Of a stretch of DNA of 64,000 bases, positions 1 to 8,273 are shown piece by piece. The notes below the pieces were generated by a model, which ran no database searches, was not told where the DNA came from, and saw only the letters and a list, made by a program, of their open reading frames with translations. The position numbers and the translations under genes were made by a program. Numbering within the stretch: the first letter of the stretch is position 1; each line of letters opens with the position of its first letter. The stretch spans positions 62,001 to 126,000 of the forward strand of contig NZ_LGDG01000213.1 of assembly GCF_001279775.1 (NCBI RefSeq), given 5' to 3'. Source of the DNA: Streptomyces sp. MMG1533 (GTDB lineage: Bacteria > Actinomycetota > Actinomycetes > Streptomycetales > Streptomycetaceae).

Positions 1-413
1 TGTCCGGAGGTGAGCTCCACGGGGCTGCGCTCGTCCGGGTTCCAGTCGGTGCCGATGGTCGGGGCGCCGGTGGTCGGACCGACGGTCTCGTTCTCGTCGT
101 CGACGACGGTGATGTTCTCGACCTCGGCGTCCGAGCGCGCGGCGGCGACCCCGTCGACCCGGGCCACGCGGGCCGCGAGATCGGCCGGCAGGGTGGCCGT
201 CATGCCGGACGGCACCGCCTCGTCGAGGTTCTCCTTCGGGCTGACGGTGACGTCGGGCGCGGTCGAGGCGAAGAGCCGGTCGAAGGTCCGGCTGAGCGTG
301 TCGGAGAAGATCAGGCTGCCCGCGACGAACGCCACCGACAGGACGACGGCCAGCGCGGACAGCAGCAGCCGTCCCTTGTGGGCGAGGAAGCTGCGGAGCG
401 TCGCCTTCAGCAC
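1..413 (-). CDS. ABC transporter permease, FtsX/MacB-like (N-terminal part only)
   Basis: The first ~137 residues of an integral-membrane permease are visible; the rest lies beyond the window edge. It opens with GTG and a basic stretch followed by one long hydrophobic segment at about residues 14-36 (LLLSALAVVLSVAFVAGSL), then a soluble domain with the pattern SDTLSRTFDRLF and a valine-rich periplasmic-like fold. This is how FtsX/MacB-type permeases of the lipoprotein-release/export class begin. It starts 4 nt after the stop of the ATP-binding gene, so the two form one transcription unit and probably one exporter. The substrate cannot be told. Confidence 0.85.
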   Translation of the reverse strand, partial: MLKATLRSFLAHKGRLLLSALAVVLSVAFVAGSLIFSDTLSRTFDRLFASTAPDVTVSPKENLDEAVPSGMTATLPADLAARVARVDGVAAARSDAEVENITVVDDENETVGPTTGAPTIGTDWNPDERSPVELTSG

Positions 414-417
414 GGGA

Positions 418-1251
418 TCAGTCCTTGTCGAGGGTGACGTCGGACGAGGTGCCTCCGTCTTCGGAGGTGAACGGGGCCCGGGTCACGTCGAAGCGCTTCA
501 TGCGTTCCAGGACCCCCTCCGCCGTCGGTCGTTCCATCTCGTCCACGATCCGCCCGTCCCCGAGGAACAGCACCAGGTCGGAGTGGGCGGCGGCGCCCGG
601 GTCGTGGGTGACCATGACGACGGTCTGCCCGAGCTGGTCGACGGCCTCGCGCAGGAACCCGAGGACTTCCAGGCCCGCCCGTGAGTCGAGGTTGCCGGTC
701 GGTTCGTCCGCGAAGATCAGCTCGGGCCGGGAGGCGAGCGCGCGGGCGCACGCGACGCGCTGCTGCTGGCCGCCGGAGAGCTGGGACGGCCGGTGCCTGA
801 GGCGGTCCCGCAGCCCGAGCGTGTCGATGACCTGGTCCAGCCACTTCTCGTCGGGCTTCTTGCCCGCGATGTCCATGGGCAGGGTGATGTTCTCGGCCGC
901 GTTCAGCGTCGGGATGAGGTTGAACGACTGGAACATGAACCCGATCCGGTCCCGGCGCAGCCGGGTCAGCTCGCGGTCCTTCAGCCCCGTGATCTCGGTG
1001 TCGCCGAGCCACACCTGTCCGGCCGAGACGGTGTCGAGCCCCGCCAGGCAGTGCATCATCGTGGACTTCCCGGAGCCGGACGGCCCCATGACCGCGGTGA
1101 ACCGGCCGCGCGCGATGTCCACGTCCACCGAGTCCAGGGCCAGCACGGTCGTCTCGCCCGAGCCGTACGCCTTGGTCAGGCCGCGGGCGCGGGCGGCGAT
1201 CCCGTCGGCCGAGGCCTGGCCCGGCACGTGCTGAGCAGCGGGTGTGGACAA
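418..1251 (-). CDS. ABC transporter ATP-binding protein (LolD/MacB type)
   Basis: A 277-residue nucleotide-binding subunit of an ABC exporter. Walker A is GPSGSGKST (about residue 55), the Q-loop follows in FMFQSFN, the signature is LSGGQQQRV, Walker B is LIFADEPTGNLD and the H-loop is VMVTHDP. The DEPTGNLDS form and the ~230-residue core are typical of the LolD/MacB/FtsE group that works with FtsX-type permeases, and the next gene encodes exactly that. The C-terminal ~40 residues (after DEMERPTAEG) are an acidic tail outside the core. The start chosen is MSTPAAQHV; upstream codons belong to the promoter region shared with the divergent antitoxin gene. Confidence 0.93.
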   Translation of the reverse strand: MSTPAAQHVPGQASADGIAARARGLTKAYGSGETTVLALDSVDVDIARGRFTAVMGPSGSGKSTMMHCLAGLDTVSAGQVWLGDTEITGLKDRELTRLRRDRIGFMFQSFNLIPTLNAAENITLPMDIAGKKPDEKWLDQVIDTLGLRDRLRHRPSQLSGGQQQRVACARALASRPELIFADEPTGNLDSRAGLEVLGFLREAVDQLGQTVVMVTHDPGAAAHSDLVLFLGDGRIVDEMERPTAEGVLERMKRFDVTRAPFTSEDGGTSSDVTLDKD

Positions 1252-1437
1252 GACTGTCTCCTCGCTCCTGGACGTCGCGCACTCCTCGTCCCGGCCGAGG
1301 GTAGTGTGACCGGGCCCACACCCGGTATCCCTCGTGGGGGCGAGTCGGTCTCCGCCCCAGGTCGGGTCCCCGATTCCGGTGTAAGGGGCACCTTCCGTGT
1401 CGGCGGGTGCCGTGTGGGCGGGTGCCGCTTGGGCGCC

Positions 1438-1473
1438 TTGCGCGTGCTAGCAATCTGGCGCTAGCTTCGAGGC
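1438..1473 (+). promoter_or_regulatory. Promoter and likely autoregulatory operator of the RHH antitoxin gene
   Basis: A -35-like TTGCGC (1438-1443), an 18-bp spacer and a -10-like TAGCTT (1462-1467) put the expected start of transcription at about 1474, the A of the ATG, so the mRNA is probably leaderless. Two copies of the self-complementary hexamer GCTAGC lie at 1446-1451 and 1460-1465; the second overlaps the -10 box. Paired short palindromes across the promoter are what ribbon-helix-helix antitoxins bind. Binding is inferred. Confidence 0.5.
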
Positions 1474-1713
1474 ATGGCGAAGACCCAGCTGAACGTACGT
1501 GTGGACGAGGGCACGGCCCGCGCGGCCCGCGAACGCGCCCTGGCCCGCGGCATGAGCGTCAACCGTTACATCGAGGAACTGGTCAGACAGGACACCGGCG
1601 AGGTGGGCCACACCTTCGTGGACGCCGCCGCCGACTTCATGAAGCAGTACGAGTCCGTGTTCGCCGAGGAGTTCGGCGCAGAACGCGAGGGCACTCGCGA
1701 AGGTCGTCACTGA
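1474..1713 (+). CDS. Ribbon-helix-helix antitoxin (Arc/CopG type)
   Basis: A 79-residue protein opening MAKTQLNVRVDEGTARAARE: a short basic beta strand followed by two helices (GMSVNRYIEELVRQ), the classic RHH fold of type II antitoxins that bind DNA as dimers. The acidic C-terminal half (VDAAADFMKQYESVFAEEFG) would be the partner-binding tail. It is 4 nt upstream of a Fic-like gene, the usual antitoxin-toxin order. No ribosome binding site at the normal distance is visible; see the promoter entry for the leaderless interpretation. Confidence 0.8.
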   Translation: MAKTQLNVRVDEGTARAARERALARGMSVNRYIEELVRQDTGEVGHTFVDAAADFMKQYESVFAEEFGAEREGTREGRH

Positions 1714-1717
1714 TCCC

Positions 1718-2092
1718 TTGAGCCACCTGAAGATCGACCTTGCCTGGCTCCTCATGCTCGCCGAACAGAAGACCCCGGGCGATCCCCAGGTCACCGACTG
1801 GGGCGCGCTCGTCGCCGCCGTCGCGCGCCACGAGGCCGAGATATTCGACGTCCCCGTCTACGACAGTCCGCACGCGCGGGCCGCCGCGCTGCTCCAACTC
1901 CTCATCCACATCCCGGCGTTGGAGCGCTCCAACGCCCTCTTCGCCTGTGCGGTCGCCTACGCGTATCTCGTCGCCGGCGGCCTGAAGGTCGTCACCTCGC
2001 CCGAGCAGGTGCGTGACCTGGCCCGGCTGGTCAAGAACGGTGAGGTGTCCGTTGACGACATCGCGCAGGAGCTGCGCCAGTGGAGCCTGTGA
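1718..2092 (+). CDS. Fic/Doc-like toxin-family protein with a degenerate Fic motif
   Basis: A 124-residue alpha-helical protein starting with TTG (the only in-frame start close to the antitoxin stop). Length and position match the small Fic/Doc toxin partners seen next to RHH antitoxins in Streptomyces. The segment HIPALERSNALFACAVAYAYL sits where Doc has its catalytic loop (HxFx[D/E]xNxR) and following helix: the His, an acidic residue and an Asn are present, but spacing is off by one or two and the loop Arg and Phe are missing. By family Doc phosphorylates EF-Tu and Fic proteins AMPylate targets; activity here is doubtful. Its stop abuts the stop of the convergent methyltransferase gene. 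Confidence 0.65.
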   Translation: MSHLKIDLAWLLMLAEQKTPGDPQVTDWGALVAAVARHEAEIFDVPVYDSPHARAAALLQLLIHIPALERSNALFACAVAYAYLVAGGLKVVTSPEQVRDLARLVKNGEVSVDDIAQELRQWSL

Positions 2093-2782
2093 TCACGGTT
2101 CTTCCGGCGCGGGACGCCACGCGGTGCCCAGCACGCAGTACGACGTGGGCAGTGTCGGGCCCTTCTCCGGCATCAGCATCCGCCGGTAGGGGCCGAGTTC
2201 GAACCCGGACTCCCGCAGTGCGCCGATCGGGTCCCGGGCCAGATGGCAGCCGCCCATCAGCGGCGGCCACAGCGTGCGGTCCAGAGCGCGCTGGGTGAGG
2301 CCCATCGCCCGGCCGCCGCCCCGGCCGTGCTCGAAGAACCGCACCTCGCCGCCGGGCCGCAGCACCCGCCGTACCTCGCCGAGGGCCCGCGACACGTCCC
2401 GCACGCTGCACAGCACCAGCGAGATCACCGCCGCGTCGAAGGCCTCGCTCTTGACCGGAAGCGCCTCCGCCGCGCCCGGCACCACGTCGACCGGCACCCC
2501 GGAACGCAGGGCGGACTCCACGGCCAACTGCCGCAGCACGTGCTCCGGTTCGATGGCCACGACCTCCGAGACGGTGCCCGGGTAGTGCGCGAAGTTCAGG
2601 CCGTTGCCCGCGCCGATCTCGATGACCCGGCCGGACAGCCCGGTCAGCAGCCGCTCGCGCACGCCGGCCATGCCCATCCTGGTCTCGGCGCTCACACTGA
2701 TCCGGGCGTAGTACCGGGCGAACAGCGGGTGGTGGACGGGGTCGCGGGACACCTTGCCCGATCGGGCGGACCGCAGTGGCAT
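2093..2782 (-). CDS. Class I SAM-dependent methyltransferase
   Basis: A 229-residue soluble protein with the Rossmann methyltransferase signature: motif I VIEIGAGNGLNF (about residues 52-63), acidic end of strand 2 in VVAIEPE, motif post-I AEALPVKSEAFDAAV, and motif III-like VLRPGGEVRFFEHG. This is the Methyltransf_11 fold. Cysteines and aromatic residues near the C-terminus may line the substrate pocket, but the substrate cannot be deduced. Stands alone on its strand, convergent with the Fic-like gene. Confidence 0.85.
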   Translation of the reverse strand: MPLRSARSGKVSRDPVHHPLFARYYARISVSAETRMGMAGVRERLLTGLSGRVIEIGAGNGLNFAHYPGTVSEVVAIEPEHVLRQLAVESALRSGVPVDVVPGAAEALPVKSEAFDAAVISLVLCSVRDVSRALGEVRRVLRPGGEVRFFEHGRGGGRAMGLTQRALDRTLWPPLMGGCHLARDPIGALRESGFELGPYRRMLMPEKGPTLPTSYCVLGTAWRPAPEEP

Positions 2783-2855
2783 GGCAACCTCCCTGGCAGG
2801 CGGGCCTCACCACGATTGTCCCCCGTACGAGCCCGTCGCACCCCCCGCGGCCCGG

Positions 2856-3542
2856 TCACTCGACGAAGTCGCGCACCTGCTCGTAGACGCCGTGGTCGTT
2901 GTTCATGTCGGTGTGCGACACGCAGCCGACCTCGACATTGGTCGCGCCGTTCAGGATCGCGGTGGTGTCCGGGGTGAGCGCGTCGTCGCAGTTCGACCAG
3001 TAGCTGGCGTACGACACACTGCCCGGTGTCTCGTCACCGGAGTTCAGCGAGGTGAGGAAGGAACTGCCGGTGTACATCTGCGCGCAGGAGGTGTACAGCC
3101 ACGAGCACCACGAGGCGGTGGTCGTGCCGTGGTTGGTGCCGGCGGTCGAGACGAAGTCGTCGACGTACGCCGTCCCGCCGAGGTTCTTGAGGTAGTAGCG
3201 GGAACTCAGCGCGCCCATCGAGTGCACGACCAGGTCTACCTTCGAGGCGCCGGTCCGGGCGAGCACGTTCTTGATCTCGGTGGCCAGCTGCTGGGCGGTG
3301 GTCACGTTCGACTGGGACCAGCTGTACGACCAGGCGTCCAGTTCCGCGGCGGTGTAGCCGTCGGTCTTGAAGTACGCGGCCCAGTCGTCCCAGCTGCTCG
3401 ACGAACTGCTGAGGCCGTGCACGAACACGATCGGGTCGTGGGTCGCCGCGTGTGCGGGGGCCGCGGACAGGGACAGTGACAGAAGGAGCGGTGCCGTCAC
3501 GGCCGACACGGCCGCGGCGATGCGACGCTTGGCGCGCTGCAT
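2856..3542 (-). CDS. Secreted alpha/beta-hydrolase lipase (lipase class 2 / EstA type)
   Basis: A 228-residue exported esterase/lipase. The first ~32 residues are a signal peptide ([10 protein letters not shown], long Ala/Leu core, cleavage near AHA-AT). The oxyanion region [13 protein letters not shown] follows, then the nucleophile elbow [10 protein letters not shown] (Ser108), with the likely Asp in CDDALTPDT and the His in DHGVYEQV near the C-terminus, the order of a Ser-Asp-His triad. Four cysteines (WCSW, TSCAQ, NCDD, GCVSH) are suited to two disulfides outside the cell. By family it hydrolyses acylglycerols or short-chain esters. Single gene. Confidence 0.9.
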   Translation of the reverse strand: MQRAKRRIAAAVSAVTAPLLLSLSLSAAPAHAATHDPIVFVHGLSSSSSSWDDWAAYFKTDGYTAAELDAWSYSWSQSNVTTAQQLATEIKNVLARTGASKVDLVVHSMGALSSRYYLKNLGGTAYVDDFVSTAGTNHGTTTASWCSWLYTSCAQMYTGSSFLTSLNSGDETPGSVSYASYWSNCDDALTPDTTAILNGATNVEVGCVSHTDMNNDHGVYEQVRDFVE

Positions 3543-3657
3543 GATGCCTCCTGATACGGGTGGGGTTGTCAGGAGTGTCAGGCCGGGTCTACGCGCGCCG
3601 CATCGGTGAAATCGCCGGTCTTTACGGGTGAATTAACTCGCCAGTAACGTCAATGGT

Positions 3658-6264
3658 GTGGTGACTCCGGTGAACCCCCCGTCTCTCGAACGCACTTCGC
3701 CACCGCGGCGCACGGACACGTGCAAGCGGTCCGCTCCCGTGCTCCCCGAGGGCGTCCGCGTGCGAGTGCTGCGTGCCGTGTACGGCGATCCGCGCGCCGC
3801 CGCCGAACTCGTACCGCTGCTCACCGAACGGCAGTCGGCCGGTCTGGACCCGCTGCCGACGGAGCCTGCCGAACTGGCCCCCGCGCTGCTGCGCGCACAC
3901 CGCGCGGAGATCCAGGCGCTGCCCGACGACACCCGCCTGCTCCTGCTCCTCGCGGCGGCCGACCAGTACCCGGTGCCGACCCATGCCTTCCCGCGCGCCG
4001 TCACGGCCGCCCGCCTCGACATCCGTCCGCTGGAGGCCGCCGAGGCGGCCGGGATCGCCCAGGCGACGGCGGGCGGGGTCGTCTTCCGGGACGCGTGGAC
4101 CAGGATCGCCGCGTACGAGACCGGCTCCCCGGCGGACCGGCGCGACGCCCACCGGCTGCTGGCGCGGGTGCTGCGCGGCGACGGCGAGACACCCGGCCGC
4201 TCCTGGCACCGGGGTGCGGGCGCGCTCGGCCCGAGCGGCCGGCTCGCGGCGGAACTCGGGGCTGCCGCCGGGAGGGCGCACGACGCGGGCCGGTTCACCT
4301 CGGCCCGCGCCCTCGCCGAACGCGCTGCCGCGCTCAGCCCCCACCCCCGTGAACAGTCCCGCCTCCTCGCCTGCGCCGCCGCGTACGCCTGGCACTCCGG
4401 CGACGGCGACCGCGCCCGCCGGCTGGCCGCCGCCGGCCACGAGGAGGCACTGACCGGCATCCTCGCCCTACGGGCGGGCAACGCTTCGGAGGCGTTCGAC
4501 GCGCTGCTGGGGGCGGCGGTGCGGCGGGCCGTGGGGGAGCGCGAGAGCGGGGAAGACGAACGCCCCGCCGCCTCGTCCGGCCGGGCCGAAGGCGCGGACA
4601 GGGATGGCGAGTTGCGCCACACGCCGACCGGGTCCGCGACGTACGGCGGGCAGGAACAGGCCGTGCCGGGCGCGCCCGGAGCGTACGCACCACAGGGAGC
4701 CGACGGGCGCGCCGGCGCGGCGGCAGACCGGCGCCCGACCCGGGAACGCCCTGACACGAGCGGGACGGGGCAGCCTCCCGGCCCCCGGGCTTCAGCGCGC
4801 CCGGCGTCCGCCGCACACGCCCCCGACGCCACCGTTCACGCCCCCGGCGCTGCGCGTTCCGCCGACTCCGAGGTGAGCGATGCCGGCATCGCGGCTCCGC
4901 ACGCCTCCGCACACTTCCCCGGCGCGCGCCCCGACCCCACCTCCGGAGCGCGCGCCGCCGACCCCGCCGCTCACCTCCTCGCCCGCGCCACCGAAGCCGC
5001 CATCTACACCGGTGACCTGCGTCGCTGCCGCGAGGCGGCGCGGGTCGCCGATCGGCTGGGGATCGTGCCGCCCGGCACGCTCGGTGGTCTGGCCGCCGCT
5101 TTCGACGGGCGGTACGAGGACGCGCGGGATCTGCTGATGGCGGCGGCCGGGCGGTGCGGTCCCGGTGGGGACCCCACCCTGCTCATTCACTCCGGCATCG
5201 CCGCGCTCCTGCTCGGCGACCACACCCTGGCCGCCACCGCCACGCTCCGCGCGGCGGCCTCGGCCCGGGCTCGGGGCGCGGCGGCCATCGTGGTGCAGGC
5301 GATGGAATTCCGGGCGTACGCCGACTTCTGGACGGGGCGCCCCCGGGCCGGGGAGGCCGCCGCGGCGGACGCGCTGGGGGAGGCGTACGCCACCGGTCAG
5401 GACAACGGCGCCTGTCATCTGCAGGCCGCGCTCGCCATGTTCGCGGCCGTCACCGGCGACGCGGACGTCTGTCGCGAACGTGCCGCGGCCGCACGGTCGT
5501 ACGCCCTGGCCCGTGGCCTCGGCCTGCCTGCCGCGCTCGCCCAGTGGGCGCTCGCCTACCTCGACCTCAGCAGCGGCCGTTTCGCCGCGGCGGCGGCCAG
5601 GCTGCGCGCCCTTGCCGGGTTCGGCCCCGGCCACGGCCACCGCGCGATCCGGCACCTGGCCACTCCGCACTACGTCGAGGCGGCCGTCCGCACCGGCGAC
5701 CCCCGGGTCGCCCGGGCCGCCCACGCCGACTACCACCGCTGGGCGAGCGCCGTGCTCAGCGCGGACGACCTGGCCCTCAGCGCCCGCTGCCGGGCACTGC
5801 TGGCGCCGGGCGGGGAGGCCGTGGAGCACTACCGCAACGCCCTCGACCTGCACTCCCACGGCACCCGGGACTTCGAACGCGCCCGCACGGAGCTGCTGTT
5901 CGGCAGCACACTGCGTCGACTGCGCCGCCGTACCGAGGCACGCGACCGCCTCCACAGCGCCCTGGAGGCGTTCGACTCCTTCGGTGCACCGCACTGCGCG
6001 GCCCAGGCCCGCACCGAACTCCGTGCCCTGGGCGCACCGACGGCACCCGCCCTCACCACACCGGACAGCCCCACCGACCGTCTCACCGCCCAGCAGCTCC
6101 TGGTCGCCCGGATGGCCGCCGAGGGCGCCACCAACCGCGAGATCGCCGACCGCCTCGCGCTCAGCCCGCGCACGATCGACCACCATCTGCGGGGAGTCTT
6201 CACCCGGCTGGGCATCCGCTCCCGCATCGAACTGGTGAGGCTCCTCGGCGAAGCCGACGGCTAG
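3658..6264 (+). CDS. LuxR-family regulator, LAL-like but without a P-loop ATPase domain
   Basis: An 868-residue protein ending in a clear LuxR helix-turn-helix (LTAQQLLVARMAAEGATNRE, then TIDHHLRGVFTRLGI). Before it lies a ~400-residue TPR-like helical array (TEAAIYTGDLRRCREAARV onward), as in large ATP-binding LuxR (LAL) regulators. The N-terminus starts at what in LAL proteins would be the region after the ATPase: no Walker A (GxxxxGK[ST]) is present anywhere. Residues ~285-435 are a low-complexity Ala/Pro/Gly/Arg/His linker. Start at GTG 3658 (GTG 3661 equally possible); no good ribosome binding site is seen. Its stop codon overlaps the stop of bioD on the other strand (shared CTAG). Confidence 0.8.
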   Translation: MVTPVNPPSLERTSPPRRTDTCKRSAPVLPEGVRVRVLRAVYGDPRAAAELVPLLTERQSAGLDPLPTEPAELAPALLRAHRAEIQALPDDTRLLLLLAAADQYPVPTHAFPRAVTAARLDIRPLEAAEAAGIAQATAGGVVFRDAWTRIAAYETGSPADRRDAHRLLARVLRGDGETPGRSWHRGAGALGPSGRLAAELGAAAGRAHDAGRFTSARALAERAAALSPHPREQSRLLACAAAYAWHSGDGDRARRLAAAGHEEALTGILALRAGNASEAFDALLGAAVRRAVGERESGEDERPAASSGRAEGADRDGELRHTPTGSATYGGQEQAVPGAPGAYAPQGADGRAGAAADRRPTRERPDTSGTGQPPGPRASARPASAAHAPDATVHAPGAARSADSEVSDAGIAAPHASAHFPGARPDPTSGARAADPAAHLLARATEAAIYTGDLRRCREAARVADRLGIVPPGTLGGLAAAFDGRYEDARDLLMAAAGRCGPGGDPTLLIHSGIAALLLGDHTLAATATLRAAASARARGAAAIVVQAMEFRAYADFWTGRPRAGEAAAADALGEAYATGQDNGACHLQAALAMFAAVTGDADVCRERAAAARSYALARGLGLPAALAQWALAYLDLSSGRFAAAAARLRALAGFGPGHGHRAIRHLATPHYVEAAVRTGDPRVARAAHADYHRWASAVLSADDLALSARCRALLAPGGEAVEHYRNALDLHSHGTRDFERARTELLFGSTLRRLRRRTEARDRLHSALEAFDSFGAPHCAAQARTELRALGAPTAPALTTPDSPTDRLTAQQLLVARMAAEGATNREIADRLALSPRTIDHHLRGVFTRLGIRSRIELVRLLGEADG

Positions 6265-6977
6265 GGAGCCTCCCGCTTCACAAACGCCTCCGCGTCCCAC
6301 GTCCCGTCCAGTCGCGGCGCCAGCCAACCCGGCGCCGCGGCGCGGAAGTCGGCGGGATCGAGGGACCCGGCGCCGGCGGGCAGCGCGCCCAGCAGCGGGG
6401 CCCCGGACACGTCCGGCAGGTCCGCCAGATTGCAACGCGAGGCCAGATCCGGTGCGTCGGGCCAGCTGCCGATCACGATGCCCGCCAAGCCAAGCCCACG
6501 GGTGCGGAGTTCACGGGCCGTCAGCTCCGTGGTGTTCAGCGTGCCCAGGCCGGCCGACGCCACCACCAGCACCGGCGCCGCCAGCAGCCCGGCCGCGTCG
6601 GCGACCGTGCCGCCCGCCGCGTCGAAGCGGACGAGCAGCCCGCCCGCCCCCTCGACCAGCACCAGGTCGTGCTCGGCGGCCAGCTTGGCGGCGGCCTCGG
6701 CGACCTCGTGCGGATGCACCGGCGCCCGCCCCGCCCGCCGCGCGGCCGTGGCCGGCGCCAACGGCTCGGGATACCGGGCGAGTTCGGTCGCAGTCACGGC
6801 ACCCGCGAGCCGCGCCACCTCGTCGGCGTCCCCGGCCTCGTCCGGCCGTACGCCCGTCTGCGCGGCCTTCAGCACGGCCACCGACCGTCCGGACGCGAGC
6901 GCGGCGGCGGCGACGGCGGCGGTCGCGACCGTCTTGCCGACCTCCGTGCCCGTGCCCGTGATCACCAGTACCGGCAT
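6261..6977 (-). CDS. bioD: Dethiobiotin synthetase
   Basis: A 238-residue cytosolic enzyme making dethiobiotin from 7,8-diaminopelargonate, CO2 and ATP, the third step of the biotin ring pathway. The P-loop is TGTGTEVGKT at the extreme N-terminus, the usual BioD form; a second motif KAAQTGV and VEGAGGLLV with the nucleotide-specificity region GTLNTTELTAREL follow. ATG 6977 is preferred over a GTG 15 nt upstream because a GGGGAG sequence precedes it. It is the last gene of bioB-bioA-bioD; bioA stops 15 nt upstream. Confidence 0.96.
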   Translation of the reverse strand: MPVLVITGTGTEVGKTVATAAVAAAALASGRSVAVLKAAQTGVRPDEAGDADEVARLAGAVTATELARYPEPLAPATAARRAGRAPVHPHEVAEAAAKLAAEHDLVLVEGAGGLLVRFDAAGGTVADAAGLLAAPVLVVASAGLGTLNTTELTARELRTRGLGLAGIVIGSWPDAPDLASRCNLADLPDVSGAPLLGALPAGAGSLDPADFRAAAPGWLAPRLDGTWDAEAFVKREAP

Positions 6978-6992
6978 GTCACCGCTCCCCAC

Positions 6993-8273
6993 TCACCCTT
7001 CGCGCGCCGCCGCGCACACCGCGCGGGCGATCCGTGCCACGTCCGCGTCGCCCGTGACGTACGGCGGCATCGTGTAGACGAGGTCACGGAACGGCCGTAG
7101 CCACACGCCCTCGCGCACGGCCGCCCGGGTCGCCGCCGCCATGTCGACAGGGTGGTCGAGCTGGACGACCCCGATGGCACCGAGGACCCGCACGTCCGTC
7201 ACGCCCGGCAGCTCGAGGGCGGGAGCCAGCCCCTCCCGCAGCCCCGCCTCGATCCGCTTGATCTCCGCGAGCCAGTCCTGGCCCAGCAGCAGCTCGATCG
7301 AGGCGCAGGCGACCGAGGCCGCGAGCGGGTTGCCCATGAAGGTGGGGCCGTGGGCGAGGACCGGGACCTCGCCCCGCGAGATGCCGTCGGCCACCCGTGA
7401 CGTGCACAGCGTCGCCGCCAACGTCAGGTAGCCGCCGGTCAGCGCCTTGCCCACGCACATCACGTCCGGCGTCACCGCCGCGTGCCCGGCCGCGAACAGC
7501 GCGCCCGTGCGGCCGAACCCCGTCGCGATCTCGTCGAACACCAGCAGCACGCCGTGCGCGTCGCACGCCTCGCGCAGCACCCGCAGATAGGCGGGGGAGT
7601 GGAACCGCATCCCGCCCGCCCCCTGCACCACCGGCTCGACGATCACCGCGGCCAGCTCGTCGGCGTGCCGCTCGATCAGAGCGCGCAGCCGGTCGGCGTA
7701 CGCCTCCTCGTACTCCGCCGGCGGCGGGTCCGCGAACACCTGGCGCTGGAGCACCCCGGACCACAGCTCGTGCATCCCGCCCTCGGGGTCGCACACCGAC
7801 ATCGGCTGCCAGGTGTCGCCGTGGTAGCCGCCGCGCCAGGTCAACAGGCGTTGCTTGGACGGCCGCCCCAGCGAGCGCCAGTACTGCAGGCACATCTTGA
7901 CCGCGACCTCGACCGACACCGACCCGGAGTCGGCGAGGAAGACATGCTCCAGGCCTTCGGGCGACATGTCGACAAGGAGCTTCGCGAGCCGTACGGCGGG
8001 CTCGTGGGTGAGCCCGCCGAACATCACGTGGCTCATCCGCCCGAGCTGCTCGCGCGCGGCCTCGTTGAGCACCGGGTGGTTGTAGCCGTGGATCGCCGAC
8101 CACCAGGACGACATGCCGTCGACCAGCTCGCCCGAGCCGTCCGCCATCTTCAGGCGTACCCCGCTCGCCGACTCCACGACGAGCGGTTCCTGCCTGCCGG
8201 GCATCGGACCGTACGGATGCCAGACGTGCCGCCGGTCCAGCTCCAGCAGCTCGGGGACGGTCAGGTCAGGCAT
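6993..8273 (-). CDS. bioA: Adenosylmethionine-8-amino-7-oxononanoate aminotransferase
   Basis: A 426-residue PLP class-III aminotransferase. It transfers the amino group of S-adenosylmethionine to KAPA, giving 7,8-diaminopelargonate. Start [22 protein letters not shown]; the HPYG motif binds the substrate side. [13 protein letters not shown], the PLP-Asp segment [16 protein letters not shown] and the lysine segment [14 protein letters not shown] (Schiff-base Lys) are all intact. The start overlaps the end of bioB by 8 nt, so translation is probably coupled. Confidence 0.97.
   Translation of the reverse strand: MPDLTVPELLELDRRHVWHPYGPMPGRQEPLVVESASGVRLKMADGSGELVDGMSSWWSAIHGYNHPVLNEAAREQLGRMSHVMFGGLTHEPAVRLAKLLVDMSPEGLEHVFLADSGSVSVEVAVKMCLQYWRSLGRPSKQRLLTWRGGYHGDTWQPMSVCDPEGGMHELWSGVLQRQVFADPPPAEYEEAYADRLRALIERHADELAAVIVEPVVQGAGGMRFHSPAYLRVLREACDAHGVLLVFDEIATGFGRTGALFAAGHAAVTPDVMCVGKALTGGYLTLAATLCTSRVADGISRGEVPVLAHGPTFMGNPLAASVACASIELLLGQDWLAEIKRIEAGLREGLAPALELPGVTDVRVLGAIGVVQLDHPVDMAAATRAAVREGVWLRPFRDLVYTMPPYVTGDADVARIARAVCAAAREG

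Noticed and set aside
1402..1427. Direct repeat GGCGGGTGCCG at 15-bp spacing upstream of the antitoxin gene
   Set aside because: Short and made of common GC-rich words; the GCTAGC pair is a better operator candidate.
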